From JOPF133 sp052144935 (lineage in GTDB: Bacteria; Acidobacteriota; Terriglobia; Bryobacterales; Bryobacteraceae), in NCBI GenBank assembly GCA_052144935.1, contig JBKQPR010000263.1, forward strand, positions 1-49,816: 49,816 nucleotides of DNA. The letters are read 5' to 3'. This document shows positions 1-9,036 of the stretch, piece by piece. Under the pieces are notes generated by a model, which had not been told where the DNA came from, searched no databases, and was given only the letters and a program-made list of their open reading frames with translations. Within the stretch, counting starts at the first letter, position 1, and every line of letters starts with the position of its first letter. Position numbers and translations under genes: made by a program.

Positions 1-144
1 GCCGCATTCCCGCGGGGCGCCCCACCCTCCTCTCAACCATCTCCTCCCAAGCCCCAAAGATCCGGCGTCGACGACCCACTCACCCTGCCAAAGCCGTTTC
101 GCACCCCCCACTGTCTGAATTGCAGTCCCCTTAGATTTCCCGCC

Positions 145-173
145 TTGACTACCACAGCCAAAGGTGATAATGT
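145..173 (+). promoter_or_regulatory. Putative sigma70 promoter of the TonB receptor gene
   Basis: TTGACT at 145-150 and TAATGT at 168-173 are separated by exactly 17 nt. Transcription would start near 180 and leave a leader of about 110 nt before the ATG at 291. The leader holds a good ribosome-binding site, AGGAGAG at 281-287. No other convincing gene or element is seen in 1-290. Confidence 0.5.
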
Positions 174-290
174 GCCGAATTAGGCTGAGGGACCCAGCCG
201 GGGGCAAGCGCTCAATCGACGATTGGGACGCGGACTCTCCACTCAAGAAGAGTCTTCCCCTGTGTTTAGCGAAGACGGAAAGGAGAGTTT

Positions 291-3200
291 ATGTCTCTCG
301 TAGGACGTTCCGCGTTGATTGTCCTGGCTTTTGCGGGGGTGTCCTTGGCGCAGGATATCCGGACAGCTACCCTGGTTGGCACCGTCACGGATGCCAGTGG
401 TTCAGCCGTTCCCAACGCTCAAGTTACCGTGGTCAATATTCAGACCAAGGTCGAAACACACGGCCAGACGACGCCTGAGGGCGACTATTATGTTCCATTC
501 CTGAACATAGGCCAATATGAGGCCCGCGTGGAGGCCCCCGGCTTCATGAAGTTCGTCCGGACCGGCCTCATTTTGGAAGCGGGATCGACGGTGCGCGTCG
601 ACGCGAAACTCGAAGTTGGCGCTACCACCCAGACAGTCGAGGTGACGGCGGCCACTCCCCTTCTGGCGACGGACAACGCGGTGGTCGGGGGGCTGGACGA
701 TGCCAAAAAAGTTGAAGAGAGTTCCATGCTCCAGTCCAAGCCCCAGCACCTCATGTACTACATGGAGGGCGCCTATTCCGATAATGGCGGCACTTATCAC
801 ATCCTGGGCCAGCCCGCCACGCTGATCAACTACACCGTCGATGGGGCGAATGCCAAGCAGGCCATCCGTAACGCGATCGGCGAAACCAGCACCTCCCTGA
901 CGGTTCCGGTCGACGCGGTTGCGGAAGCCCAGGTGTGGACCACTGGAATCCCCGCCGAGATCGGCCATAGCGCCGGTGGAACGTACAACATGGTCCTGAA
1001 GAGTGGGGCCAATCTGCTTCACTGGTCCGCCGAAGAACGCTATATCAACAAAGACTTCATCGACCGGGCCTATTTTCAGCAGAGCGTTGCCAACCTCGCC
1101 ACCGCCCCGTTCGAGTATCACAATTTCGACACCGCTCTGAGCGGCCCGATAGTCATTCCCAAAGTCTACGACGGACGGAACAAGACTTTTTTCCTGCTCG
1201 CGTACCGGCTGGATTACGATCACGAGGCCAATGTCTCCACGACATCCACGCCGGACCAGGGCATGCTGACTGGGAATTTTGCGTTCGGCGGACTGGGATA
1301 TCAGATCTATGACCCCAAGAGTATAGCCTGCACGCTGGCAGCGGGCTGTCCCAGTTCCACCGGTTGGACCGCGACACCCTTTCCAAACTACCAGATTCCC
1401 CAGAGCCGCTTTGACCCGGTGGCAGCCAAATTTTTGTCTTACAACCCGTATACACCCGCTAATACCGCAGGATTCTATAGCGCCACCGGTCCAAACAACA
1501 ACCTGACCGCTCTGACTCATTACCTCTCGGACCGCGAGGGCTATGTAGTCAAGATCGACGAGCAGATTGGTCCCAATGACAGGTTCTTCGCGCGATATTC
1601 CGGAAACATGTTCCGCGAGCCGATTGGCCGCAACGCCGTGCAGTACGCTTGGGGCGCAATCGACAGCACGGAGTTCAGCTACGGCTTGGCCGAACCAATC
1701 GACGTCAAGGTCCCGACCCTGGGCTATTATCACAATTTCGGCCCGACGCTGATCAACGAGTTTCGATTTGCCTATCAACGGCGCAATGACACCGTGCATC
1801 CGGAACTAAACAACCAGGGGTGGGCGGGCATTTTGGGGATACCGGGGGTTGGCCCGCAGACCTTCCCCGGATTCGTCGGGGCATCGGGCGGCAGTTCCGT
1901 CACCTGGACCGCCAACCCGAGCGGGAGTCCCAGCAACACCAACCTGCGGACCCTCAATGAGGATTTCGAGATTATCGACAACGTGACCAAGGTGTACGGG
2001 GCGCACACCTTTAAAGCGGGCTACCAGGGCATGATCGTCAGGGAGAACGACGTCGCCGTGTCAGAGCCATCGGGCGCTTACAACTTCGCTACTTCCGGAA
2101 GCGGCCTGCCTTTTACGCCTAACACCGGTAACTCGTTTGCCTCGTTTCTGCTCGGTTCGGTGACTTCCGCCACCTTCACCAACCTGCTGGCAAATTATCT
2201 GCCGCGCTGGTGGTCCCACCAGTTCTACGTCCAGGACGATTGGCGTTTCGCCCACAACCTGACGATAAGCATAGGGGTGCGCTACAGCTATGAGAATCCG
2301 GCCAATACCAAGTGGGGATTGAAGTCCGAGTTCAATCCCAACGTAGTCGATCCGGTGACCGGCTTTATGGGCGCGATTACCAATCCTAAGGGAACCTTGT
2401 ACAACGCCGACTATAAGAATTTCGCGCCGCGTCTGGGCGTGTCGTGGAACTTCGCCCCGAAGTTTGTGTACCGCGGATCCTTCAGCGTCTTTACCCAGGA
2501 CGTTATGCCGGAACTTGGGCAAGACAATTACCTGGCAACGGCTCAGGTGCAGCAACCTTCCGGAAACCCGTATCCCGCTTTCTACCTGTCTCAAGGCCCG
2601 GGTCCGATCACTTATACCATCAATGGGTCGACCGACACGGCCAATTATGTCGGGACCAACTATAGCGCGCGAACCGCTACCTACATCGATCCGAACCTCC
2701 GCAACCCCTATAGCATGACCTGGGCCTCCGGGTTCCAGTGGGAGTTCAAGCCCAGTCAACTGGCGGAAGTGGTATACCAGGGCTCGGCCGGCGTGGGTCT
2801 CTTTAACTCTGTGAATATGAACGTATTGCCTCTTTCGATTTACAACTCGACGAATACCACGCTGCTGAGCCAGGTGTACGCCAGCTCGCAAAACTATCTG
2901 ACATACCCGCAGTTCGGCAGCATCACCGCCTACGGTAATTACGGCCACAGCACCTATCACGCGCTGACCTCGCGCCTAGAGCGGCGGTTCAACAACGGAT
3001 TCTCGTACAACTTCCTCTTTACCTGGAGCAAGAACCTTGGCGGAGCGGCCGGATCGGGGGAGCAGTACTACGACTGGAATTTAACCAAGGGCCCCATCAG
3101 CACCGACGTGAAGTTAATGGGCGTCGCCACGGCTACATACGACCTGCCATTCGGCAAACACCGGAAATACCTGAACCGGAATACCACGGCAGGCTACATC

Positions 3201-3725
3201 ACGGACGTGCTGGCCGGGGGCTGGACCTTCACTACGATTCAGAGCATGCGCACGGGCGAGCCCCTTAACTTTACGATGGCCGGCAGCCCTTACAAGCAAC
3301 TGCCCGGTCAGACGATACCGAATATCGTGCTCGGGCAAAAGATCAACGTCCAGAACTATTCGGTCGGCACCAATCTGTGGCCCGAATCCAACCAGAACCC
3401 GTTTTTGAATATCAACGCCTTCTCCTACCCGGGGAACTATCAGAACGGCGATGCCGGCGTGGGCATAGCCCGTCAAGGCAATGTGTGGTGGCCGGAGTAC
3501 TCGCTGTACAAGAGCTGGACCTACAGAGAGAAGTTCAAGCTTACCGTGCGATTTGACGGCCACAACGTGCTCCCGAAGACACGCGCCTTCCTGGCCCCGA
3601 ACACAACCGTGAATATCACGAGCCCTGTGAGTTTCGGCAGGTTTGCTCCCCTTACGGGGTATAGCTATAGCAACTGGTACACCCCAAACCCGAACTGGCA
3701 AGGCATACTGCGGCTCGAGTTCTGA
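291..3725 (+). CDS. Oar-type TonB-dependent receptor with N-terminal carboxypeptidase-regulatory-like domain
   Basis: 1144-residue outer-membrane receptor of the large acidobacterial TonB-dependent family, probably importing oligosaccharides or other bulky substrates. A short signal peptide ends near residue 20 (SLAQ). Residues about 25-110 form a carboxypeptidase-regulatory-like beta-sandwich (GTVTDASGSAVPNAQVTV and GDYYVPFLNIGQYEARV). A plug region and a long barrel rich in Tyr, Asn and aromatic turns follow. The C-terminus ends in aromatic/hydrophobic residues (GILRLEF), as expected for an outer-membrane barrel. The start is chosen because AGGAGAG lies 3 nt upstream of the ATG. The gene is followed at 52 nt by the enolase-superfamily gene, so the two may be cotranscribed. 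Substrate cannot be read from sequence. Long antisense ORFs over it are composition artefacts. Confidence 0.9.
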   Translation: MSLVGRSALIVLAFAGVSLAQDIRTATLVGTVTDASGSAVPNAQVTVVNIQTKVETHGQTTPEGDYYVPFLNIGQYEARVEAPGFMKFVRTGLILEAGSTVRVDAKLEVGATTQTVEVTAATPLLATDNAVVGGLDDAKKVEESSMLQSKPQHLMYYMEGAYSDNGGTYHILGQPATLINYTVDGANAKQAIRNAIGETSTSLTVPVDAVAEAQVWTTGIPAEIGHSAGGTYNMVLKSGANLLHWSAEERYINKDFIDRAYFQQSVANLATAPFEYHNFDTALSGPIVIPKVYDGRNKTFFLLAYRLDYDHEANVSTTSTPDQGMLTGNFAFGGLGYQIYDPKSIACTLAAGCPSSTGWTATPFPNYQIPQSRFDPVAAKFLSYNPYTPANTAGFYSATGPNNNLTALTHYLSDREGYVVKIDEQIGPNDRFFARYSGNMFREPIGRNAVQYAWGAIDSTEFSYGLAEPIDVKVPTLGYYHNFGPTLINEFRFAYQRRNDTVHPELNNQGWAGILGIPGVGPQTFPGFVGASGGSSVTWTANPSGSPSNTNLRTLNEDFEIIDNVTKVYGAHTFKAGYQGMIVRENDVAVSEPSGAYNFATSGSGLPFTPNTGNSFASFLLGSVTSATFTNLLANYLPRWWSHQFYVQDDWRFAHNLTISIGVRYSYENPANTKWGLKSEFNPNVVDPVTGFMGAITNPKGTLYNADYKNFAPRLGVSWNFAPKFVYRGSFSVFTQDVMPELGQDNYLATAQVQQPSGNPYPAFYLSQGPGPITYTINGSTDTANYVGTNYSARTATYIDPNLRNPYSMTWASGFQWEFKPSQLAEVVYQGSAGVGLFNSVNMNVLPLSIYNSTNTTLLSQVYASSQNYLTYPQFGSITAYGNYGHSTYHALTSRLERRFNNGFSYNFLFTWSKNLGGAAGSGEQYYDWNLTKGPISTDVKLMGVATATYDLPFGKHRKYLNRNTTAGYITDVLAGGWTFTTIQSMRTGEPLNFTMAGSPYKQLPGQTIPNIVLGQKINVQNYSVGTNLWPESNQNPFLNINAFSYPGNYQNGDAGVGIARQGNVWWPEYSLYKSWTYREKFKLTVRFDGHNVLPKTRAFLAPNTTVNITSPVSFGRFAPLTGYSYSNWYTPNPNWQGILRLEF

Positions 3726-3777
3726 GAGGCGGGCTTTACTGTTTCGGAATTGAGGGACGTCGAGAATCGAGGAAAAT

Positions 3778-5181
3778 ATGACGTTACTACAGAAGACACA
3801 AAAGGCAATATTCAGCCGCCGGGCGATGTTGCGAAGTGCCGCGGCCGCGGCCACGTTGGGTCCCTTGTTCAAGGCGACCGAGGGATCGGTGAGCGCGCAG
3901 CAAACGGTGAATCGCAACTCTTCCCCGAGCGGGCTGAAGATCACGGACATGCGCGCCTGCCGGTTGGCCGCGAATTACGACTACCCGCTCATCAAAATGT
4001 ATACCAACCAGGACGTTTACGGGTTGGGCGAGGTGCGGGACGCCGGAGTGGAAGGCATCGCCCTGGTGCTCAAGGCGCACCTGGTAGGCAGGAACCCTCT
4101 GAACATCGAAGGCAACCTGAGAATGTTGCGCAACTTCGCCAACCATGGCCGGATGGGCGGTGGTTACAGCGCGGTCGATATGGCCCTCCACGATATCGCC
4201 GGCAAGGTTTACGGCGTTCCCGCTTACCGGCTGATCGGCAATAAGAATCACGATCGCATTCGGATCTACGCCGATACTACCAGTCACCCGGATCCCAAGG
4301 TCTATGCCGAGCGCATGCGCAAGCGCAAGGAGATGGGGTTGACCTTCTTCAAGATGGACTTGCAGTCCGACATGCTGAAGGACCGCCCGGGCGCGCTCAA
4401 CGAGCGTGGCGTCTGCACCGAAAAGGGCCTGGGTTACCTCTGCGAATACATTGCCGCCATCCGCGATGTCATCGGCCCGGGCACGCCTCTGGCAGCCGAC
4501 CATTTCGGTCCGCTCAATATCAACGATTCGATCCGCTACGCCAGGGCCTTCGAACCGTACCAGCTTTCCTGGGCCGAAGACCTGCTCCAGATTCCGGAAG
4601 GCCACCAGTATCCGTACTTGAACTGGCAGGCATACAAGACGATCTCCGACGCCACCGTCACGCCCGTCCTGACCGGCGAAGATATCTTCGGGCTTCAGGG
4701 CGGCTTCCAGGAGTTGCTCGACCACCGCGCCTTGGACGCAATCCATCCCGACATCGAAACTTCAGGAGGGTTGCTGGAAACCAAGAAGATTGCCGATCAT
4801 GCCGAAGAGTGCGGCATACGGGTGGCCATGCACCATGCCGGATCGCCAATCGGCGGCTTCGCGGGATATCATTGCGCCGCCACCTTCGGCAACAACTTCC
4901 TGGCGATGGAGAACCACGCCCTGGATATGCCGTGGTGGCAGGATCTGGTGACCGGTATTCCCAAGCCGATCATCGACAAGGGCTACGTGACGGTTCCGGA
5001 AAAGCCGGGGCTCGGACTGGAACTCAACGATGCGGTGGTGAAGGAGCACCTGCGCCGGCCCGGATACTTCGAGCCCACGCCGATGTTTGACGACGTGATC
5101 GTCTCCGGATTCCGCACGGGTGGTCCTTGGCCGCATTTCGATGAAACAGGCAAGTGGTGCAACTGTGTTACCTACGAGTAA
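3778..5181 (+). CDS. Mandelate racemase/muconate lactonizing enzyme family protein (enolase superfamily), Tat-exported
   Basis: 467 residues. The N-terminus carries a twin-arginine signal (FSRRAMLRSAAAAA, residues 12-25), so the enzyme is probably exported folded to the periplasm. Residues about 50-165 match the enolase-superfamily capping domain and the rest the barrel. Metal ligands of the mandelate-racemase subgroup are visible: D241 (AADHFG), E267 (SWAEDLL) and E301 (LTGEDIF). The D325 (HPD) and H352 (AMHH) pair fits the catalytic dyad. The usual KxK motif reads K192-M-D194, so the second lysine is missing, which points to a sugar-acid dehydratase-like activity rather than racemisation (inference). 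GAGGAAAAT precedes the ATG. Its TAA overlaps the ATG at 5181 by one base. Substrate unknown; an aldonate or uronate fits the context. Confidence 0.85.
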   Translation: MTLLQKTQKAIFSRRAMLRSAAAAATLGPLFKATEGSVSAQQTVNRNSSPSGLKITDMRACRLAANYDYPLIKMYTNQDVYGLGEVRDAGVEGIALVLKAHLVGRNPLNIEGNLRMLRNFANHGRMGGGYSAVDMALHDIAGKVYGVPAYRLIGNKNHDRIRIYADTTSHPDPKVYAERMRKRKEMGLTFFKMDLQSDMLKDRPGALNERGVCTEKGLGYLCEYIAAIRDVIGPGTPLAADHFGPLNINDSIRYARAFEPYQLSWAEDLLQIPEGHQYPYLNWQAYKTISDATVTPVLTGEDIFGLQGGFQELLDHRALDAIHPDIETSGGLLETKKIADHAEECGIRVAMHHAGSPIGGFAGYHCAATFGNNFLAMENHALDMPWWQDLVTGIPKPIIDKGYVTVPEKPGLGLELNDAVVKEHLRRPGYFEPTPMFDDVIVSGFRTGGPWPHFDETGKWCNCVTYE

Positions 5182-5195
5182 TGCCAGGAGGCCTC

Positions 5196-6053
5196 GTGCG
5201 CTGCCATAGACTGATTGCCATCGTACTCGCCGCCGCGTCCGGCCTGTTTGCGGCTGACCCGACGTTTTTGAGGCGTTATATTCCGGACGTCCCGCCGCAG
5301 CCGGACGACTTGACGGCGGGGGGCAGAGGCGCTTCCTACCGGCCGGTGTTCGGCGCGGGCGATTCCCAGGCGAAGCAGCTCAAGGGAATCGCCCGCTACG
5401 GGGAACTGACTGTAACCGCCGACGGGACCAGCGCGATGGTGAGCTATCCCGCCGAGGAGCAGATTTACTATATTCTCGAAGGAACCGGGACGTTACTGTA
5501 CGAAGACCAGAAGGCGCCGGTCAAGAAAGACGACTTCATGTACCTTCCGGCAGGCGTCAAGCACGGGATGGCCAACGCGTCCAATCGGCCCGTGCGGCTG
5601 CTGGCGATGGGGTTCAAGATCCCTCCCGGCACCAAACTGGCGCCCACGCCCAAGCTCATGTTGGCCAACGCCGCCGACGTGCCACTCGTGCCGGTCCAGG
5701 GACACGGGCCAACCGCGCTGTTCAAGCTGTTGATGGGCACCACCGAGAGCCGGCGCGACAAACTGGCCGCGGCCAGCCAGATGGTGAGCCTGTTCATCAT
5801 GGACTTTGCCCCCACCGGAACCAACATCCCTCACCACCATGAGATGGAAGAAGAGATCTACTACATTCTCAGAGGACACGGCGACATGGTAGCGGGCGGC
5901 GGCGCGGACGGCAACGAAGGGCGCTACCCGGCCCGCGAAGGCGACGCATTTTTCATCCGCCTGAATGCAACGGTTGGATTCTACAGCGGCTCACAGGGTG
6001 GGGACCATGACCTGGTTCTCGCCGTGCGGTCGCGGTTCCCATTCCAGCGATGA
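5196..6053 (+). CDS. Secreted bicupin-domain protein
   Basis: About 285 residues with two cupin barrels. The first includes EEQIYYILEGTGTLLYED and LPAGVKHGMAN; the second includes PHHHEMEEEIYYILRGHG, with a His/Glu set suited to a metal. I place the start at GTG 5196 because AGGAGG sits at 5186-5191 and the product then begins with a short signal peptide (RLIAIVLAAASGLFA). An in-frame ATG at 5181 and an upstream start at 5154 are alternatives. Translation is probably coupled to the enolase-superfamily gene ending at 5181. Cupins bind metals and act as isomerases, dioxygenases or sugar binders; the exact function is not determinable. Pairing with an exported sugar-acid dehydratase-like enzyme suggests a role in the same carbohydrate pathway (inference). 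Confidence 0.8.
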   Translation: MRCHRLIAIVLAAASGLFAADPTFLRRYIPDVPPQPDDLTAGGRGASYRPVFGAGDSQAKQLKGIARYGELTVTADGTSAMVSYPAEEQIYYILEGTGTLLYEDQKAPVKKDDFMYLPAGVKHGMANASNRPVRLLAMGFKIPPGTKLAPTPKLMLANAADVPLVPVQGHGPTALFKLLMGTTESRRDKLAAASQMVSLFIMDFAPTGTNIPHHHEMEEEIYYILRGHGDMVAGGGADGNEGRYPAREGDAFFIRLNATVGFYSGSQGGDHDLVLAVRSRFPFQR

Positions 6054-6222
6054 GGGGGCGTGCCGCGCCGCGAGCCGATACGCCACTCAGGAAGCTTAGA
6101 CAGACGTTAGAAAGACTTGAGCGCCACCGCTTCTCGCCCGGGCGCGCCGTGAGATCGCGGGGGTCGAAAACTGGCGTTCGTGAACCGAGTCTGTAGGCCG
6201 ATGAGGCGCAGCCGAGGACGGC

Positions 6223-6400
6223 GCCGCATTGGGCCAGCGGCTTCAACCGCCTCGGGCCGCTGCGCAAGAACGCCGGCAATCAGGACGTGCCCAGCTCGCA
6301 CAACGAAGTGCTCACCGAGATGACCAACGTCGTGGGCGCGGCGTCTCTGGGCGTGACGGTAGGCTGCGCGCGTTGCCACGACCCAGACGAAGAGACGGCA
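6223..6400 (+). pseudogene. Remnant of a PSD1 (DUF1549) cytochrome-domain gene
   Basis: In the frame through GTG 6287 a short stretch reads FNRLGPLRKNAGNQD, then SSHNEVLTEMTN, then GVTVGCARCHD. This matches the region around the second CxxCH haem motif of PSD1/DUF1549 proteins, as in the intact genes at 40601 and 44387 (GCAQCHDHK, GCAECHDHK). Similarity stops abruptly right after CHD near 6382, where the His-Lys-Phe/Tyr-Asp-Pro that should follow is replaced by unrelated residues. Nothing upstream continues it past about 6223. It is an internal piece of about 55 codons without a plausible start and is treated as dead. Confidence 0.7.
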
Positions 6401-6494
6401 GGGCTAAACATGGAGAAATCGGAGTTTCACGGCGAGTGCAATTACAGGTTTTTCCAAGGCCGACCTGGCTATGTTACACCAAGCGCAGTGAGTA

Positions 6495-6613
6495 GGGCGG
6501 ACCCCCCTGGTCCGCGCGGGTCCCGTGGACCCGCTCTTCTCCCAACCAAATCAGCCTCAGGCAAGCTCGAAAAAGCCGACGAGGGCGCCGGCCGCGGACC
6601 AGGGGGTCCGCCC
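6495..6613. repeat. Inverted-repeat element with 21-22 bp arms
   Basis: The left arm 6495-6516 (GGGCGGACCCCCCTGGTCCG) and right arm 6593-6613 are reverse complements apart from one G in a homopolymer, around a 76-nt spacer. It is followed at once by the small hairpin at 6618-6642. The arrangement resembles a non-autonomous intergenic element; no ORF inside is convincing. Confidence 0.65.
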
Positions 6614-6617
6614 CACA

Positions 6618-6642
6618 AATCCGATCCAACCTTAGTCGGATT
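6618..6642. repeat. Small hairpin with a motif shared at 8989 and 11563
   Basis: AATCCGA at 6618-6624 pairs perfectly with TCGGATT at 6636-6642. Read on the other strand it gives CAATCCGACTAAGGTTGGAT, close to CAATCCGCCTAAAGTAGGAT at 8989-9008 and CAAATCCGACTTTGGTTGGA at 11563-11582. No T-tract follows, so it is not a classical terminator. Confidence 0.5.
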
Positions 6643-6686
6643 GTAGAGTCCATTCGCGCTGATAGACTACCTATCGGCAACCTTTC

Positions 6687-8771
6687 ATGATTTTGCAATC
6701 CGCCCGCCGCCTTGCAACCGGCTTGCTAATCGCACTTCCCGCGCTCGCGCAGTGGGACGACGGGCTGCTGAAGCCTTATGTGATGAATCACCGCGCGGCC
6801 ACGTCTTCGCCGGCGGATCTCTCCTTCCTTCACGACTCGCCGGCAGGGAAGGATGGCTACATCCGCATACAAGGCGGACATCTGGTAAGGCCCAACGGCC
6901 GGCGTATCCGCTTTTGGGGCGTCCATCTGACCGACTGGAGCCGCGGCTCCGTCGAACTGCCGCCCAAAGAAGATATCCCGATGTGGGCCGCAACACTAGC
7001 CCGCTTTGGCGTCAACATCGTGCGGTTCCACTTTCTCGACCTAGCGGCTCCGCGTGGCATTATCGATTCCACAAAGGACGACAGCCGTTCCTTCGACCCG
7101 CAGCAACTCGACCGCCTGGACTTTCTGGTCTCCGAGTTGAAGAAGCGCGGCATCTATATGGACCTCAACCTCAACGTCGGCCGCTCGTACAAGGCGGGCG
7201 ACGGCGTTGCGGGGTTCGACCAGATCCAATGGGGCAAGGGGTTGGCGTTGTTCGATACGCGCCTGATCGAGTTGGAGAAGGAATACGCCAAACAGCTCCT
7301 GACGCACGTCAATCCGTACACCAAGACCGAGTATCGCAATGAACCGGCCATCGCCCTGATGGAGATTGTGAATGAGAATGCGCTGTACATGGGATTCTCT
7401 TCGCGAGTGCCCTTCTATGAAGAGGAACTCACCAAACTCTACAACGATTGGCTGCACAAGAAGCTCACTCCCGAACAGTTGCAGACGGTGCGCCAGGCTG
7501 CCGGCGTGGCGGCTGACGCGCCAGTGCCTCGGCTCAAAGGCAACGAGGCCGCAACGGCTCCCAAGGAGCGGTACAACGCCGAGATGGCGTTCTTCATGGA
7601 TGCGGAGAATCGGTTTTATCAGGATATGAGCGGTTACTTGCGGAAAACGCTGGGCGTGAGGCAGCCCATCATCGGCACTGCCGATCACAGCCATACCAGC
7701 GCGCCGTATTCGATGCTGGCCAGCTTATCCAAGCTGGATATTCTGGACGGCCACATCTATTGGAACGGCAATCAGCCCATGGTGAACGATCCGCTCCACT
7801 CTACCGTGGTCCAACTGTCGCGAACGGCGTTCGCGGGCAAGCCGTATACAGTGAGTGAGACCAACCATCCGTTCCCCAGTGAATGGGCCAGCGAGGGGAT
7901 TCCCACGATCGCCGCCTACGCCGGCTTTCAGGATTGGGACATGATCGTCATGTACACTTTCGAGCCGAAACTGGCGCCGGACTGGAAGCCGTATGTGGGC
8001 GACCCCTTCGATATCTCACTCGACCCGGTTCGAATGACTGAGATGGCCACTGGCGCGCTGATGTTCCTGCGCGGCGACGTTCGGCCCGCCCGGCAAACCG
8101 TGGAGCGGACCTACTCCAGGGAGGAAGTGGTGGAGAACCGGCTGCTGCCGCGTACGGAGCAGCCTTATTTCACACCTGGTTTTCCGCTGGCCCTCCCGCT
8201 GGAACACGGCGTTCGCATTCAGTCGCTCGATGGGCCTCCGACGCAAAAACTCACGCTGCCCGAAGAGAATCCCATTATCTCCGACACTAAGGAACTGTCC
8301 TGGTACACGTCTGCCGAAAAGACCGGTTTGATCACCGTCGAGACTGACCGGACGCAGGCCCTCATCGGATTCCTTAAAGCGAACCACAAGGTCCTGAAGA
8401 ATCTGGGCGCCGATATCACCAACAACTTCGCCACTATTGTGCTGGCTTCCATGGATGACAAGCCACTGGCGCGATCGGATAAGATGCTGCTGACCACGGG
8501 ATCGCGCGTGGCCAACACCGGCCAGAAATGGAACGACACGCGCACCAGGCTGACGAACCAGGGAAGTTCCCCTTCGCTGATCGAACCGGTGACAGGCGAG
8601 GTCACTCTTCGCAGTATCGAAGGGGCAACCATGGTGAGTGCGGCGCCCTTAGATGGCTCCGGAAAGCCCATCGGCGCCGAGATCCACGCCATGAAAACCG
8701 CCGACGGATGGAAGCTTCCCATCGGCGAGCCCGCCACTACCTGGTACGTGATTTCCGTCCGGCGGCGTTAG
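6687..8771 (+). CDS. GH5-like secreted glycoside hydrolase (clan GH-A barrel)
   Basis: 694 residues with a signal peptide (LLIALPALAQ, cleavage near residue 21). The barrel begins around residue 60 (IRFWGVHLTDW, NIVRFHFLD). EIVNEN carries the N229-E230 acid/base pair typical of clan GH-A, and E391 (YTVSETNHP) fits the nucleophile. Residues after about 430 probably form a beta-sandwich accessory domain. Cellulases, mannanases and related glycosidases share this layout, so the substrate is open. The start ATG has no strong ribosome-binding site. The region just upstream is a repeat element and a PSD1 remnant, so the gene is probably monocistronic. It lies convergent to the GH35 gene, with 265 nt between. 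Confidence 0.75.
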   Translation: MILQSARRLATGLLIALPALAQWDDGLLKPYVMNHRAATSSPADLSFLHDSPAGKDGYIRIQGGHLVRPNGRRIRFWGVHLTDWSRGSVELPPKEDIPMWAATLARFGVNIVRFHFLDLAAPRGIIDSTKDDSRSFDPQQLDRLDFLVSELKKRGIYMDLNLNVGRSYKAGDGVAGFDQIQWGKGLALFDTRLIELEKEYAKQLLTHVNPYTKTEYRNEPAIALMEIVNENALYMGFSSRVPFYEEELTKLYNDWLHKKLTPEQLQTVRQAAGVAADAPVPRLKGNEAATAPKERYNAEMAFFMDAENRFYQDMSGYLRKTLGVRQPIIGTADHSHTSAPYSMLASLSKLDILDGHIYWNGNQPMVNDPLHSTVVQLSRTAFAGKPYTVSETNHPFPSEWASEGIPTIAAYAGFQDWDMIVMYTFEPKLAPDWKPYVGDPFDISLDPVRMTEMATGALMFLRGDVRPARQTVERTYSREEVVENRLLPRTEQPYFTPGFPLALPLEHGVRIQSLDGPPTQKLTLPEENPIISDTKELSWYTSAEKTGLITVETDRTQALIGFLKANHKVLKNLGADITNNFATIVLASMDDKPLARSDKMLLTTGSRVANTGQKWNDTRTRLTNQGSSPSLIEPVTGEVTLRSIEGATMVSAAPLDGSGKPIGAEIHAMKTADGWKLPIGEPATTWYVISVRRR

Positions 8772-9036
8772 AAGTAATAACAATATAATAAGGAAGTGTC
8801 TGTGATCAATTCAAGCGATTCGATGACCCGCCGCGCGCCTGCTCGGCCGCGCGTGAGGAGCTGTGGCCGATAAGCCCCTTTCCACCTGGTCGTGCAAGTG
8901 CGGACCAGCCATCGCCCTGAAATGGCCCTCGCTCATGGTTTCGACAGAAGGCTAACAGCAAGGATTCTAGTTCCGGTTGCGCGCGAAACAATCCGCCTAA
9001 AGTAGGATTTAGCGGTTAACAAGTGTTCTGGGCAAG
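8772..9036. other. Intergenic region between convergent glycosidase genes
   Basis: Holds a possible 23-codon ORF from GTG 8803 (begins INSSDSMTRRAP, preceded by AAGGAAG), which looks like the cut-off start of an exported protein, and the CAATCCG-type repeat copy at 8989-9008. No intrinsic terminator with a T-tract is evident. Confidence 0.4.

Noticed and set aside
164..478. 104-codon ORF overlapping the TonB receptor start
   Set aside because: Different frame from the receptor, no ribosome-binding site, no motif; it spans the leader and signal peptide of the real gene.
402..1799. 465-codon ORF on -
   Set aside because: Antisense to the TonB receptor; no domain.
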